The notes beneath the pieces are model-generated. The model searched no databases. It worked only from the letters and a program-made list of their open reading frames with translations, and was not told the DNA's origin. A program made the position numbers and the translations under genes. From Eubacteriaceae bacterium (GTDB taxonomy: Bacteria; Bacillota; Clostridia; Lachnospirales; Lachnospiraceae): a DNA stretch of 27,209 bases. This document shows, piece after piece, positions 1-5,816 of this stretch (position 1 is its first letter; the number at the start of each line of letters is the position of its first letter). The stretch spans positions 1-27,209 of the forward strand of contig CABIYF010000032.1 of NCBI GenBank assembly GCA_902362875.1, read 5' to 3'.

Positions 1-90
1 TGCGTGTTGCCACCGATATATTATAAATATTTGTTCTTAGCTTCTTTCTATCTCATACAACATTAACGACTACCCTTCAAATCACAATTT
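1..90. repeat. Left arm of 90-bp perfect terminal inverted repeat
   Basis: These bases are the exact reverse complement of 27120-27209, the last 90 bases of the window. The match stops at base 91 (c here; the counterpart at 27119 would require t). The arm begins with TGCGTGTTGCCACC and contains an AT-rich near-palindrome around 15-30. It includes the stop codon and last two codons (Lys-Leu) of the transporter gene on the minus strand. Its outer limit cannot be seen because the window ends there. It could be one side of an invertible segment, a dispersed repeat, or the place where an assembly stopped at a repeat. Confidence 0.97.
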
Positions 91-1101
91 CACAGCAGCC
101 TCTTCACGTCCCTCTTTCATCTTATCAAACTGTGCAAACATTCCCGCAAGCAATGTTCCTGAAATAGAATGCCATACACAGGAAACCGCACAGATAATAG
201 CAGATTCAGGTGTGGAAGCAAATTGAGCTGTTGTTGTTGCAAGGTTTGTTGCAAGCCCAGCGTTCTGCATACCAACTTCGATTGAGATTGTTCTCTTCTT
301 AGCTGTATTCATACCAGTAAGTCGTCCAGCACAGTATCCAAGGAAATATCCAAGGCTGTTGTGAAGAAGTACTGCAATGAAGATTACAATTCCAGATTGG
401 AAGAATTTTGATCCCTGAGAAGAGATAACGCCTCCAACAACACATGCAAGACCAAGAACAGCAACGCCCGGCATAACTTTCTGAAGTTCTTTAAATGTTT
501 CATTCTTTCCTAATGCATAGTTTAAAGCAAATCCAATTGCTACTGGTATGATAACAGTTTCAATGATGGAAACAAACATTGGAAGTCCGTGGATTGTGAT
601 TTTAGCTCCGCTTGCCAGAAAAGATACCATAAGAGGTGTCATAACTGGAGATAAAATTGTAGATACTGTTGTCATTCCAACGGAAAATGCCACATCTCCG
701 CCACAAAGATAGGACATAATGTTAGAAGATACACCACCCGGACAACATCCTACGAGAATCAATCCTAAAGCGATTCCAGATGGAAGATTTAGGACTTTTG
801 TAATAGCGAATGCTAAAAATGGCATGATCAAATATTGAGCGATCGCACCGATACAGATATCAAATGGTCTTTGCGCAAGAATTCTGAAATCGTCGGTTGT
901 CAATGTAAGCCCCATACTAAACATAATGATACCAATAATAATTGACTGGCTTGTAAATTTATTCGCTACTGGATCTGTAAATAATTGAAAATTTACCCAC
1001 CCCATAAGTGATGGCAGGAAAAATGTGATGACTGCGATGGCGATTACAACGATAGAAGTGTAATCTGATAAAAATTTGCTTAGTTTTTGTAGTTGTTTCA
1101 T
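82..1101 (-). CDS. BASS-family (bile acid:sodium symporter-like) transporter
   Basis: A 339-residue polytopic membrane protein with about nine or ten hydrophobic segments, close to the usual length for the SBF/BASS family. The family signatures are clear: a glycine-rich block with CCPGG near residues 118-123 followed by a long conserved helix region, and EVGMQNAGLATNLA near residue 275. Family members import bile acids, pantothenate precursors or other organic anions with sodium. The substrate cannot be read from the sequence. The start is supported by AGGAGGT about 8 nt upstream of the ATG at 1101. Expression is governed by a T-box leader (1165-1466), which ties the gene to charging of an amino-acid tRNA. 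Its last two codons and stop lie in the terminal inverted repeat and are identical to the last two codons and stop of the Crp/Fnr gene at the other end. Confidence 0.9.
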   Translation of the reverse strand: MKQLQKLSKFLSDYTSIVVIAIAVITFFLPSLMGWVNFQLFTDPVANKFTSQSIIIGIIMFSMGLTLTTDDFRILAQRPFDICIGAIAQYLIMPFLAFAITKVLNLPSGIALGLILVGCCPGGVSSNIMSYLCGGDVAFSVGMTTVSTILSPVMTPLMVSFLASGAKITIHGLPMFVSIIETVIIPVAIGFALNYALGKNETFKELQKVMPGVAVLGLACVVGGVISSQGSKFFQSGIVIFIAVLLHNSLGYFLGYCAGRLTGMNTAKKRTISIEVGMQNAGLATNLATTTAQFASTPESAIICAVSCVWHSISGTLLAGMFAQFDKMKEGREEAAVKL

Positions 1102-1164
1102 ATTTATGTTACCTCCTGATGTCCCTCACCATTTCTTTATGTATTCGTCATTTTTTAAGAAAAC

Positions 1165-1466
1165 AAAAAAGTCCTTTCTCAGAAAAAATCTGAAAAGGGA
1201 CGAAATAATCCGCGTTACCACCCAATTTCTGCAATAAAATTACAGCTCTTAACATACTATCATACGCTTTCCTTTTAACGGAGGATTCCGGCGAGACTTA
1301 CTGATTGGAAATATTAATATCTAGTAATGTTCAGTCCGCATCTTAGAGATGATATCTGTCAATGAAAATGTACCTGCTCACACCAACCGCAGGCTCTCTG
1401 AAACACTTAGTTCAAAAACAGCGTTGTTCTCTTCAACGAATTTTGGTAAAGTTTATATATTTAACA
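1165..1466 (-). promoter_or_regulatory. T-box riboswitch leader of the BASS transporter
   Basis: On the minus strand the diagnostic T-box sequence (TTGGGTGGTAACGCGG) lies at 1210-1225. It is followed by a terminator hairpin at 1171-1201 and a T-run at 1165-1170. Further upstream, around 1374-1400, is the typical stem I distal element (AGAGAGCCTGCGGTTGGTG). A triplet ATC at 1351-1353, in the context GATATC-ATCTCTAAG just above the basal stem I strand, is the best specifier candidate and would indicate isoleucine. This codon assignment is an inference from position and was not checked by folding. T-boxes read uncharged tRNA and allow read-through when the amino acid is scarce. Confidence 0.9.
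1171..1201 (-). terminator. Intrinsic terminator within the T-box leader
   Basis: On the minus strand, GTCCCTTTTCAGA pairs with TCTGAGAAAGGAC across a short T-rich loop, and is followed by TTTTTTG (1164-1170). The antiterminator would use the T-box sequence immediately upstream. Confidence 0.88.
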
Positions 1467-1472
1467 AAATTT

Positions 1473-1500
1473 ATTATAGTCCAATGATTTGAAATGTCAA
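1473..1500 (-). promoter_or_regulatory. Sigma-A-type promoter for the T-box/BASS unit
   Basis: On the minus strand a perfect -35 TTGACA (1495-1500) and a perfect -10 TATAAT (1473-1478) are separated by 16 bp. Transcription should start near 1466, just before stem I of the T-box leader. Confidence 0.85.
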
Positions 1501-1559
1501 GGATTGATTTGCAGTGTTTTTATAATGGACTATTGAAAATATAAAATAAGTATAGTATA

Positions 1560-2015
1560 TTTGAGATAGCCTATTTAACAGATGAACAAATAGAAATGTT
1601 TCAAAGTGATTTCGGTATTATAGCTGATTACTTCGCAAAAAGATGAAAAGGATATACTACAATAGAGAATCATAAACCAATTAAACATGTAGATGAAATG
1701 CTGAAGTTTATGAGAATTTTTGCAGAAGATGAAAGATTCCTGCAATTGGATATAAAGAAAAATGATAAGGGGGAAGTTACGATGTGTACAATATTAGATA
1801 CAGCAATTAACAAAGGAATTGCACAAGGAATTGCGCAAGGAGTTGCACGAGAAATTATTATATTAGTGCAAAAAAAGATAAAGAAAAATAAACCATTAGC
1901 ACAAATCGCAGACGAGATAGAGGAAGAAGAAAATATGATTCAGCCAATTTACCAAGTTGTAAAAGATAATCCAGAGGCAACAACAGAAGAAATTTATCAA
2001 ATGATAAACAAATAA
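1560..2015 (+). pseudogene. Rpn-family nuclease remnant (copy 1), N-terminal part deleted
   Basis: From 1560 the reading frame matches the intact gene at 3063-4019 from about its residue 158 to the end. Examples are the stretch beginning AYLTDEQIEMFQSDFG and the block around HVDEMLKFMRIFAEDERF. The nuclease core is absent, and an in-frame TGA at 1644-1646 replaces an arginine codon of the intact copy. Upstream, bases 1532-1560 match the leader of the intact copy (2818-2843) almost exactly, so a single deletion seems to have joined the leader to the C-terminal half. The C-terminal part is intact and carries two Gly-Ile-Ala-Gln repeats. Downstream lies the same style of terminator as in copy 3. 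Confidence 0.85.
1782..2015 (+). CDS. Possible stand-alone C-terminal mini-protein of Rpn copy 1 (RpnS-like)
   Basis: A 77-residue ORF starting at an ATG inside the degenerate copy, preceded by AAGGGGGAAG about 8 nt upstream. The equivalent position in the intact copy (ATG at 3747) has GGAAAGGAG. The product starts MCTILD, has GIAQ repeats, a basic helix and an acidic C-terminal helix. Known for the family: in studied Rpn systems an internally initiated C-terminal product is a small antitoxin of the full-length nuclease. Here the nuclease part is destroyed while this ORF and its SD are open, which would fit retained antitoxin function, or simply young decay. Confidence 0.5.
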   Translation: MCTILDTAINKGIAQGIAQGVAREIIILVQKKIKKNKPLAQIADEIEEEENMIQPIYQVVKDNPEATTEEIYQMINK

Positions 2016-2018
2016 TAA

Positions 2019-2048
2019 AAAGGAACTGTCAAACCCGGCAGTTCCTTT
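2019..2048 (+). terminator. Terminator after Rpn copy 1
   Basis: The 10-bp perfect stem AAAGGAACTG / CAGTTCCTTT has a 10-nt loop. It is nearly identical to the hairpin at 4711-4743 that follows copy 3, so the terminator seems to belong to the duplicated unit. Confidence 0.75.
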
Positions 2049-2360
2049 CACGCTGTATAAGCAACCTTTCACGCCAAATATATTTCTATCCATAAAAATA
2101 TGATATCCTTCTAGATGACAGGGTGAATTATACGGGGAAAGTAAAAAGATAGTACGCATATTATTGATGTTATCGTATCTATGGGGAATAAGTATTCAGA
2201 GAAAATGTACACATAATATGGAACGGAAACAGTCATCATATACTTTCATAGATTGGTTCACCCGCTTTCATAAATTGTCTGTGAAAGTATATTATGATGA
2301 CTAAAGAATATATTTGAATATTGTATAAAATATTAAAAACAACAAAATTCCAACAAAATC
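2049..2360. other. Gene-free stretch between Rpn copy 1 and the c-di-GMP riboswitch promoter
   Basis: No supportable gene is present. The only clear structure is the long imperfect inverted repeat at 2231-2302. The rest is AT-rich without recognisable coding signal. Confidence 0.6.
2231..2302. repeat. Imperfect inverted repeat, arms about 22-24 nt
   Basis: The left arm 2231-2252 (AGTCATCATATACTTTCATA...) pairs with the right arm 2279-2302 (...GAAAGTATATTATGATGACT), with a 2-nt insertion and one or two mismatches. The loop is about 26 nt. There is no T-run after it, so it is not an obvious terminator. It could be a MITE-like remnant or an operator; nothing in the sequence decides. Confidence 0.7.
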
Positions 2361-2389
2361 TTGTAGAATGTTGAAAAATGCTATATAAT
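2361..2389 (+). promoter_or_regulatory. Promoter of the c-di-GMP riboswitch transcript
   Basis: TTGTAG (2361-2366) and a perfect TATAAT (2384-2389) are separated by 17 bp. Transcription should start near 2396, about 20 nt before the aptamer. Confidence 0.75.
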
Positions 2390-2414
2390 AAAAACAGTTT
2401 ACAAACAATATTTA

Positions 2415-2497
2415 ACAGGCAAACCTGACGAAAGTCAGGGACGCAAAGCCATAGGGTCTAAGGTTTCCAAGGAAGACTATGACAGCCGGTTGTAATC
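2415..2497 (+). promoter_or_regulatory. Cyclic di-GMP-I (GEMM-I) riboswitch aptamer
   Basis: The class I c-di-GMP aptamer signature is clear. It has AGGCAAACC, a hairpin CCTGAC-GAAA-GTCAGG with a GNRA tetraloop (2424-2439), the highly conserved GGACGCAAAGCC (2438-2449), then AGGGTCTAAGG, and a closing CTATGACAGCCGG strand (2477-2489). It has its own promoter upstream and an intrinsic terminator 64 nt downstream (2561-2609), so it is likely a transcriptional off/on switch. The gene it once controlled is not evident. The next strong gene is the Rpn nuclease at 3063, which has a separate leader and a further hairpin in between. Confidence 0.93.
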
Positions 2498-2736
2498 AGT
2501 TTATGAAAATTATTTATCAGAAGACTGCTAGAATGCAGCTGTATCCTATGTTAACAAGGGGCTGTCGCATTAATGATTTAATAAATCATATATGCGGCAG
2601 CATCTTTTTTGTGTTTTTAAATGAAATACAAGAGTATATTCAAAATCAATTACAAAATGATTTAGAGTATGATCAGATGACACTAAAAGAATATATTGAC
2701 CCGTTTACGGGTGAGCCAGTAAACCAAAATAAATAA
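2479..2736 (+). CDS. Doubtful small ORF starting inside the riboswitch
   Basis: An 85-codon open frame starts at an ATG in the last strand of the c-di-GMP aptamer, with AAGGA 5 nt upstream. It runs straight through the intrinsic terminator and ends after a segment with EYIDPFTGEPVN. No family is recognised. The frame over the terminator gives an unlikely protein sequence, so the first half is probably not coding. The last 40 codons (from about 2617, lacking a good start of their own) look more protein-like and could be the tail of a lost riboswitch-controlled gene. Confidence 0.2.
   Translation: MTAGCNQFMKIIYQKTARMQLYPMLTRGCRINDLINHICGSIFFVFLNEIQEYIQNQLQNDLEYDQMTLKEYIDPFTGEPVNQNK
2561..2609 (+). 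terminator. Intrinsic terminator of the c-di-GMP riboswitch
   Basis: The outer stem GCTGTCGCAT (2561-2570) pairs with ATGCGGCAGC (2592-2601). The inner stem ATGATTTA (2573-2580) pairs with TAAATCAT (2582-2589). A T-run follows at 2604-2609. This is the expected expression platform for a transcription-terminating riboswitch. Confidence 0.85.
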
Positions 2737-2740
2737 AATA

Positions 2741-2790
2741 AGCCCCATAGGGCTAGTACAAACCACCGGCTAAGCCGGTGGTTTTGATTT
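2741..2790. terminator. Paired hairpins, terminator or mobile-element end
   Basis: A small hairpin AGCCC/GGGCT (2741-2754) is followed by a perfect stem AACCACCGGC / GCCGGTGGTT (2761-2783, loop TAA) and a T-rich tail (TTTTGATTTTT). It can act as a terminator after the riboswitch region. The two consecutive GC hairpins also resemble the ends of IS200/IS605-type elements, but no transposase remnant is recognisable. Confidence 0.6.
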
Positions 2791-2817
2791 TTAAATTGTG
2801 AAAGGGAAAAGATAAAT

Positions 2818-3050
2818 ATTGAAAATATGAAATAAGTATAGTAATATGTAGTATATAAACTATAAATAAAATATATGGAATTAAATGTAAAAAATTCTTG
2901 CCAAATTATGTAAAATAATGTAGACTAAAAATACCAATAATCTAGATTACAATTCAAAAAGAATTCTAAACAACTGTAAAACAGTTCAAATAACCAAATA
3001 ATGATGCAGTTCTGCAGATTAATCACACAGATATTTTTAATTTACATACA
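2818..3050 (+). promoter_or_regulatory. Leader region of the intact Rpn gene
   Basis: About 230 nt of very AT-rich DNA precedes the nuclease gene. Bases 2818-2843 recur almost exactly at 1532-1557 upstream of the truncated copy 1, so this leader travels with the gene. A possible promoter is TTGCCA (2898-2903), 17 bp, TAGACT (2921-2926), which is a weak match. Several short palindromes occur (AGAATTCT, TTCTGCAGA), with no proven role. Confidence 0.4.
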
Positions 3051-3062
3051 AAGGAGGCAAGT

Positions 3063-4019
3063 ATGGGACAGAAAGATAAAGTAGAGAAATTACTAGAAGA
3101 CTATCCAGATGTGTTTGCAGATATTATCAATGTATTGATTTATGATGGAAAGCAAGTCATAAAGCCACAAGAATTATCAGAAACAAAAGTGAAATCCCAA
3201 TATAAAGCAGCAGATGATTCATTGCATGAACAGGAAAGAGATATTCTGAAAGTGTGGGAGAAAGGAAAAGATTACAAGATCATTTTTGGAATAGAGAACC
3301 AGACAAGTACAGATAAAACAATGTCATTTCGAGTTATGGCATATGATGGAGCCAGTTACCGAACACAATTATTAAATGATGAGGATAAGAAAGAATTATG
3401 TGAAGTTCATACGCTGGTTTTATATTTTGGAGACAAACCATGGAATGTTTCAAGATCTTTGAAAGATACATTTAAGAAAAAAAGTAATATAAGCAAAGAG
3501 TTGAACAATTATAGAATCAATGTTTTTGAAATCGCATATCTGACAGAAGAACAGATAGAGATGTTTCAGAGTGATTTTGGAATCATAGCTGACTATTTTG
3601 TAAAACGGAGAAAAGGATATAAGACAATTGAAAATCATAAACCGATCAAGCACGTAGATGAAATGTTAAAGTTTATGAGAATCTTTGCAGAAGATGAAAG
3701 ATTTCTGCAGTTGGATGTAGAAAAAGATGGGAAAGGAGAAATTACAATGTGTACAATATTAGATAATGCAATTAATAAAGGGATTGAGCAAGGAATTGAG
3801 CAAGGAATCGAGCAAGGAATCAAGCGTGGAATTACACAAGGAGAAAATCTAAAATTAATTATGATGATTCAGAAAAAGATGAAAAAGGGAGATTCCGTAT
3901 CCAAGATAGCAGATGATCTTGTAGAAGAGGAAATGACGATTTTACCAATCTATAATATTATCGAAGAACATCCAGAGGATACTGAAAAAGATATTTATTT
4001 GAGATTAAATAAAAATTAG
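3063..4019 (+). CDS. Rpn-family recombination-promoting nuclease (PD-(D/E)XK type)
   Basis: A 318-residue protein of the Rpn/transposase_31-like family, the only full-length copy here. An N-terminal PD-(D/E)XK-type fold is suggested by D20 in the DVFADIINVL segment and by the GIENQ motif with E78 and Q80. A middle region with TLVLYFG follows, then YLTEEQIEMF, then a C-terminal tail of Gly-Ile-Glu-Gln repeats (residues about 240-255) and two charged helices. Start: AAAGGAGG lies 5 nt before the ATG. Family members are DNA endonucleases that raise recombination, are toxic when free, and have been linked to phage defence. An internal SD and ATG at 3747 could make a C-terminal short form. It sits between two decayed paralogues, which marks a duplication-prone accessory patch. 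Confidence 0.85.
   Translation: MGQKDKVEKLLEDYPDVFADIINVLIYDGKQVIKPQELSETKVKSQYKAADDSLHEQERDILKVWEKGKDYKIIFGIENQTSTDKTMSFRVMAYDGASYRTQLLNDEDKKELCEVHTLVLYFGDKPWNVSRSLKDTFKKKSNISKELNNYRINVFEIAYLTEEQIEMFQSDFGIIADYFVKRRKGYKTIENHKPIKHVDEMLKFMRIFAEDERFLQLDVEKDGKGEITMCTILDNAINKGIEQGIEQGIEQGIKRGITQGENLKLIMMIQKKMKKGDSVSKIADDLVEEEMTILPIYNIIEEHPEDTEKDIYLRLNKN
3747..4019 (+). CDS. Nested C-terminal short form of the Rpn nuclease (RpnS-like antitoxin candidate)
   Basis: An in-frame ATG at codon 229 is preceded by GGAAAGGAG about 7 nt upstream, a ribosome binding site as strong as those of ordinary genes in the window. It would give a 90-residue protein starting MCTILD and containing the GIEQ repeats and the terminal helices. 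Known for the family: Rpn genes studied elsewhere encode such an intragenic C-terminal protein that blocks the full-length nuclease. The same SD-plus-ATG arrangement is present in the two decayed copies (1782, 4466). Confidence 0.6.
   Translation: MCTILDNAINKGIEQGIEQGIEQGIKRGITQGENLKLIMMIQKKMKKGDSVSKIADDLVEEEMTILPIYNIIEEHPEDTEKDIYLRLNKN
3780..3840 (+). repeat. In-frame 12-bp tandem repeats encoding Gly-Ile-Glu-Gln
   Basis: About four and a half copies of a 12-bp unit (GGAATTGAGCAA and near variants) lie in the Rpn gene, the last ones diverged. Copy 1 has a shorter version (1818-1850) encoding GIAQ. Copy 3 has none. Copy-number change would alter the length of the C-terminal linker without a frameshift. 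Confidence 0.85.
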
Positions 4020-4039
4020 AGGTCAAATAGAATACTAAA

Positions 4040-4678
4040 AGGGAGGGGATCAGTTCAAATGACTTAACAGAGGTAGATACAGATATCTCATCTTTAATTC
4101 AATTTAATGGACATGCGGAAACAATACAGAAAGTTTTAGATGTAGTTAAAAAGACAGCATTCGGTATAGATTTTGTAATTCTTGGAATTGAAAATCAACA
4201 GAAGGTTCATTATGCAATGCCACTGCGTCATATGGTTGGAGATGCATTTTCATATTTAAAAGAATATAACGAATTAGCAGCAAAAAATAAAAAAGAGAAA
4301 AATTGGAGAAATTCAGATGAATTTTTATCAAAACTAACAGCAGAAGATCGTCTGCATGCAATGATCACAATTTGTATTTAAGAACTAGGATTAGTAATTG
4401 GTGCAATTACAGAGTCACAGAAATTGATGGACGATGCATTAAAGATAGAGAAAGAGGGAGGTCAGATGAACATGTGCAAGGCTTTAGAAGAACTAGAAGA
4501 AAAAGGAGAAATCAAGAGTAAAATTTCTCTTATCCAAAAGAAATCCCAAAGAGGAGATTCTGTGGAGAAAATAGCAGATGACCTCATGGAAGACATACAA
4601 TTTATTCAGCCAATATACGAAATAATCAAACAAAATCCAACAACAATAGAAGAAATCTATCAGATCATTAATAAATAA
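4040..4678 (+). pseudogene. Rpn-family nuclease remnant (copy 3) of a different subfamily
   Basis: A continuous frame from about 4058 encodes an N-terminal part (SSLIQFNGHAETIQKVLDV, the nuclease motif LGIENQQ, then MPLRHMVGDAF and NSDEFLSKLTAEDRLHAM). It hits TAA at 4379-4381 and continues in frame with a C-terminal part (LGLVIGAITES to the end). The segment expected between these parts is missing, so an internal deletion is likely. The start is also damaged: the ATG at 4059 after GGGAGGGG is followed at once by a stop in its own frame. A GGGAGG-type SD and ATG at 4466 remain open for the C-terminal piece. It begins 20-40 nt after the intact Rpn gene, so the two could be cotranscribed. Confidence 0.8.
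4466..4678 (+). CDS. Possible stand-alone C-terminal mini-protein of Rpn copy 3
   Basis: A 70-residue ORF beginning MNMCKALEELEEKG, preceded by GAGGGAGG about 6 nt upstream. It lacks the GIEQ repeats but shares the second half (KGDSVEKIADDL-like helix, then QPIYEIIK) with the other copies. As in copy 1, the nuclease-coding part upstream is broken whereas this ORF and its SD are intact. Confidence 0.45.
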   Translation: MNMCKALEELEEKGEIKSKISLIQKKSQRGDSVEKIADDLMEDIQFIQPIYEIIKQNPTTIEEIYQIINK

Positions 4679-4710
4679 TGAAAAATAGGATCCATAAAGA
4701 CCAACACCAA

Positions 4711-4743
4711 AAAAGGAACTGCCCAACCCAGGCAGTTCCTTTT
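4711..4743. terminator. Bidirectional terminator between Rpn copy 3 and the CmpB-like gene
   Basis: The stem AAAAGGAACTGCC / GGCAGTTCCTTTT is perfect over 13 bp with a 7-nt loop. It lies 14 nt from the end of the minus-strand gene, and the A/T flanks allow function in both directions. Confidence 0.85.
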
Positions 4744-4757
4744 AAAAATCCCAATAT

Positions 4758-5642
4758 CTATTTCTTCTTCAATTCATCCATTCTCTTTTTCAACATGCGG
4801 CGCAGCTGTCCAAATTCCCTCGCATGCTCACGAGGCATCATCTTAGGGAATGCACGTAAGATACGGCGGGATGTAAATGTAGGAAGTTTTGCCATCTTTT
4901 CATATCTTGCACGAAGTTCATCTGCACGCAGTTTCAGAGAATCCATACGAGCCTTGACTTCTTCAGCATTTTCCTGTTTTACTTCATCTACTTTCTCACG
5001 AATAACATCCGCACGTGCTTTCAGGCGATCCTGAGCTTCCAGACCATCCATCATACTGTCGTAGATATTCTCGCCAATCTGATCAGAGATGTTACGCAGT
5101 TCTTTTGCAATATCTTCCATAAGAGCAAGTCGTTTGTTGAATTTTAAAATACCCTGAACAGTAATACAGATATCAACCAGAATCGTGATCGTCAATAATA
5201 CAAGCAGGAATTTACCAAGCCATACAGGAAGGAATGAAACCAGCTTGTCGGTAAATGGATAAATAAGTTTCACGATCAACACACAGGCGACACCCCAGAT
5301 CGCAGAAAATAAAGGGCAGACATAGCCGCCGATATTCAATGGCATATCAGAGTAATCCCACCATCTGTGGTGAAACATCTTCTCAAGCAGAAATCCAGTC
5401 AGCCATTCAAGAAAAGTTGCAAGAATGGTAGAAGTAATATAAAGCAAGATCAGATTTCCAACATAAGGCTGCAGGGATGCAACTACAACAGTCACGCCAA
5501 TTCCATAGATCGGACAGATCGGACCGTTTAAGAATCCACGGTTTACAAAGGAATGTTGTTTGAAGGCTGCAAAGGCAACTTCCGCGCACCATCCAAGAAA
5601 TCCATAGATAAAGAAACTAAATAAGATATCATAATAAGTCAT
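4758..5642 (-). CDS. CmpB-type putative ABC-transporter permease family membrane protein
   Basis: 294 residues. The N-terminal half (about 1-165) has five hydrophobic helices with the family pattern FLGWCAEV near residue 16 and FVNRGFLNGPICPIYG near residues 32-47, as in the Pfam family called putative ABC-transporter type IV (CmpB). The C-terminal 120 residues are highly charged and helical, probably a cytoplasmic coiled coil. Despite the family name a transport role is not established, and no ATPase gene is adjacent. Start: AGAAGGAGATT lies 6 nt before the ATG at 5642. It is divergent from the LevR-type pseudogene, with 174 nt between. Confidence 0.85.
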   Translation of the reverse strand: MTYYDILFSFFIYGFLGWCAEVAFAAFKQHSFVNRGFLNGPICPIYGIGVTVVVASLQPYVGNLILLYITSTILATFLEWLTGFLLEKMFHHRWWDYSDMPLNIGGYVCPLFSAIWGVACVLIVKLIYPFTDKLVSFLPVWLGKFLLVLLTITILVDICITVQGILKFNKRLALMEDIAKELRNISDQIGENIYDSMMDGLEAQDRLKARADVIREKVDEVKQENAEEVKARMDSLKLRADELRARYEKMAKLPTFTSRRILRAFPKMMPREHAREFGQLRRMLKKRMDELKKK

Positions 5643-5816
5643 TTGAATCTCCTTCTATATTCATTCAGATAAAAAGTATTATCTTTATATTCTAACAAAA
5701 TTTTGGGCAAATTGCTAGTAAAATGTGTTATGATAGAGGTAATGATTGTATAAGTTTTAAGACAGTACAGGGAATTTTGTGAAGAGGGAAATTTTTAGAA
5801 AGGACAAGGAAGAAGT
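5643..5816. other. Divergent intergenic region
   Basis: 174 nt between two divergently oriented starts. Both genes have good ribosome binding sites (AGAAGGAG on the minus strand; AGAAAGGACAAGG on the plus strand). On the plus strand TATGAT (5729-5734) could be a -10 element but has no convincing -35. No operator was recognised. Confidence 0.3.

Noticed and set aside
1896..2159. Minus-strand ORF of 87 codons over Rpn copy 1
   Set aside because: It is rich in Phe, Cys and Leu from antisense AT-rich DNA, covers the terminator at 2019-2048, has no family match, and lies opposite the clearly homologous Rpn remnant.
2741..2790. tRNA or small RNA gene suggested by the GC-rich hairpins
   Set aside because: Only two consecutive hairpins followed by a T-rich tail. 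No cloverleaf or CCA end, so terminator or element end is the simpler reading.
3780..3840. CRISPR-like repeat tract
   Set aside because: Units are 12 bp without spacers and lie in frame inside the Rpn gene, so they are coding repeats.
4678..5034. Open frame of 118 codons on the plus strand opposite the CmpB-like gene
   Set aside because: It lies wholly antisense to a well-supported gene, has no proper ribosome binding site, overlaps the terminator, and its Ser/Arg-rich translation is typical of an antisense frame of a coiled-coil coding region.
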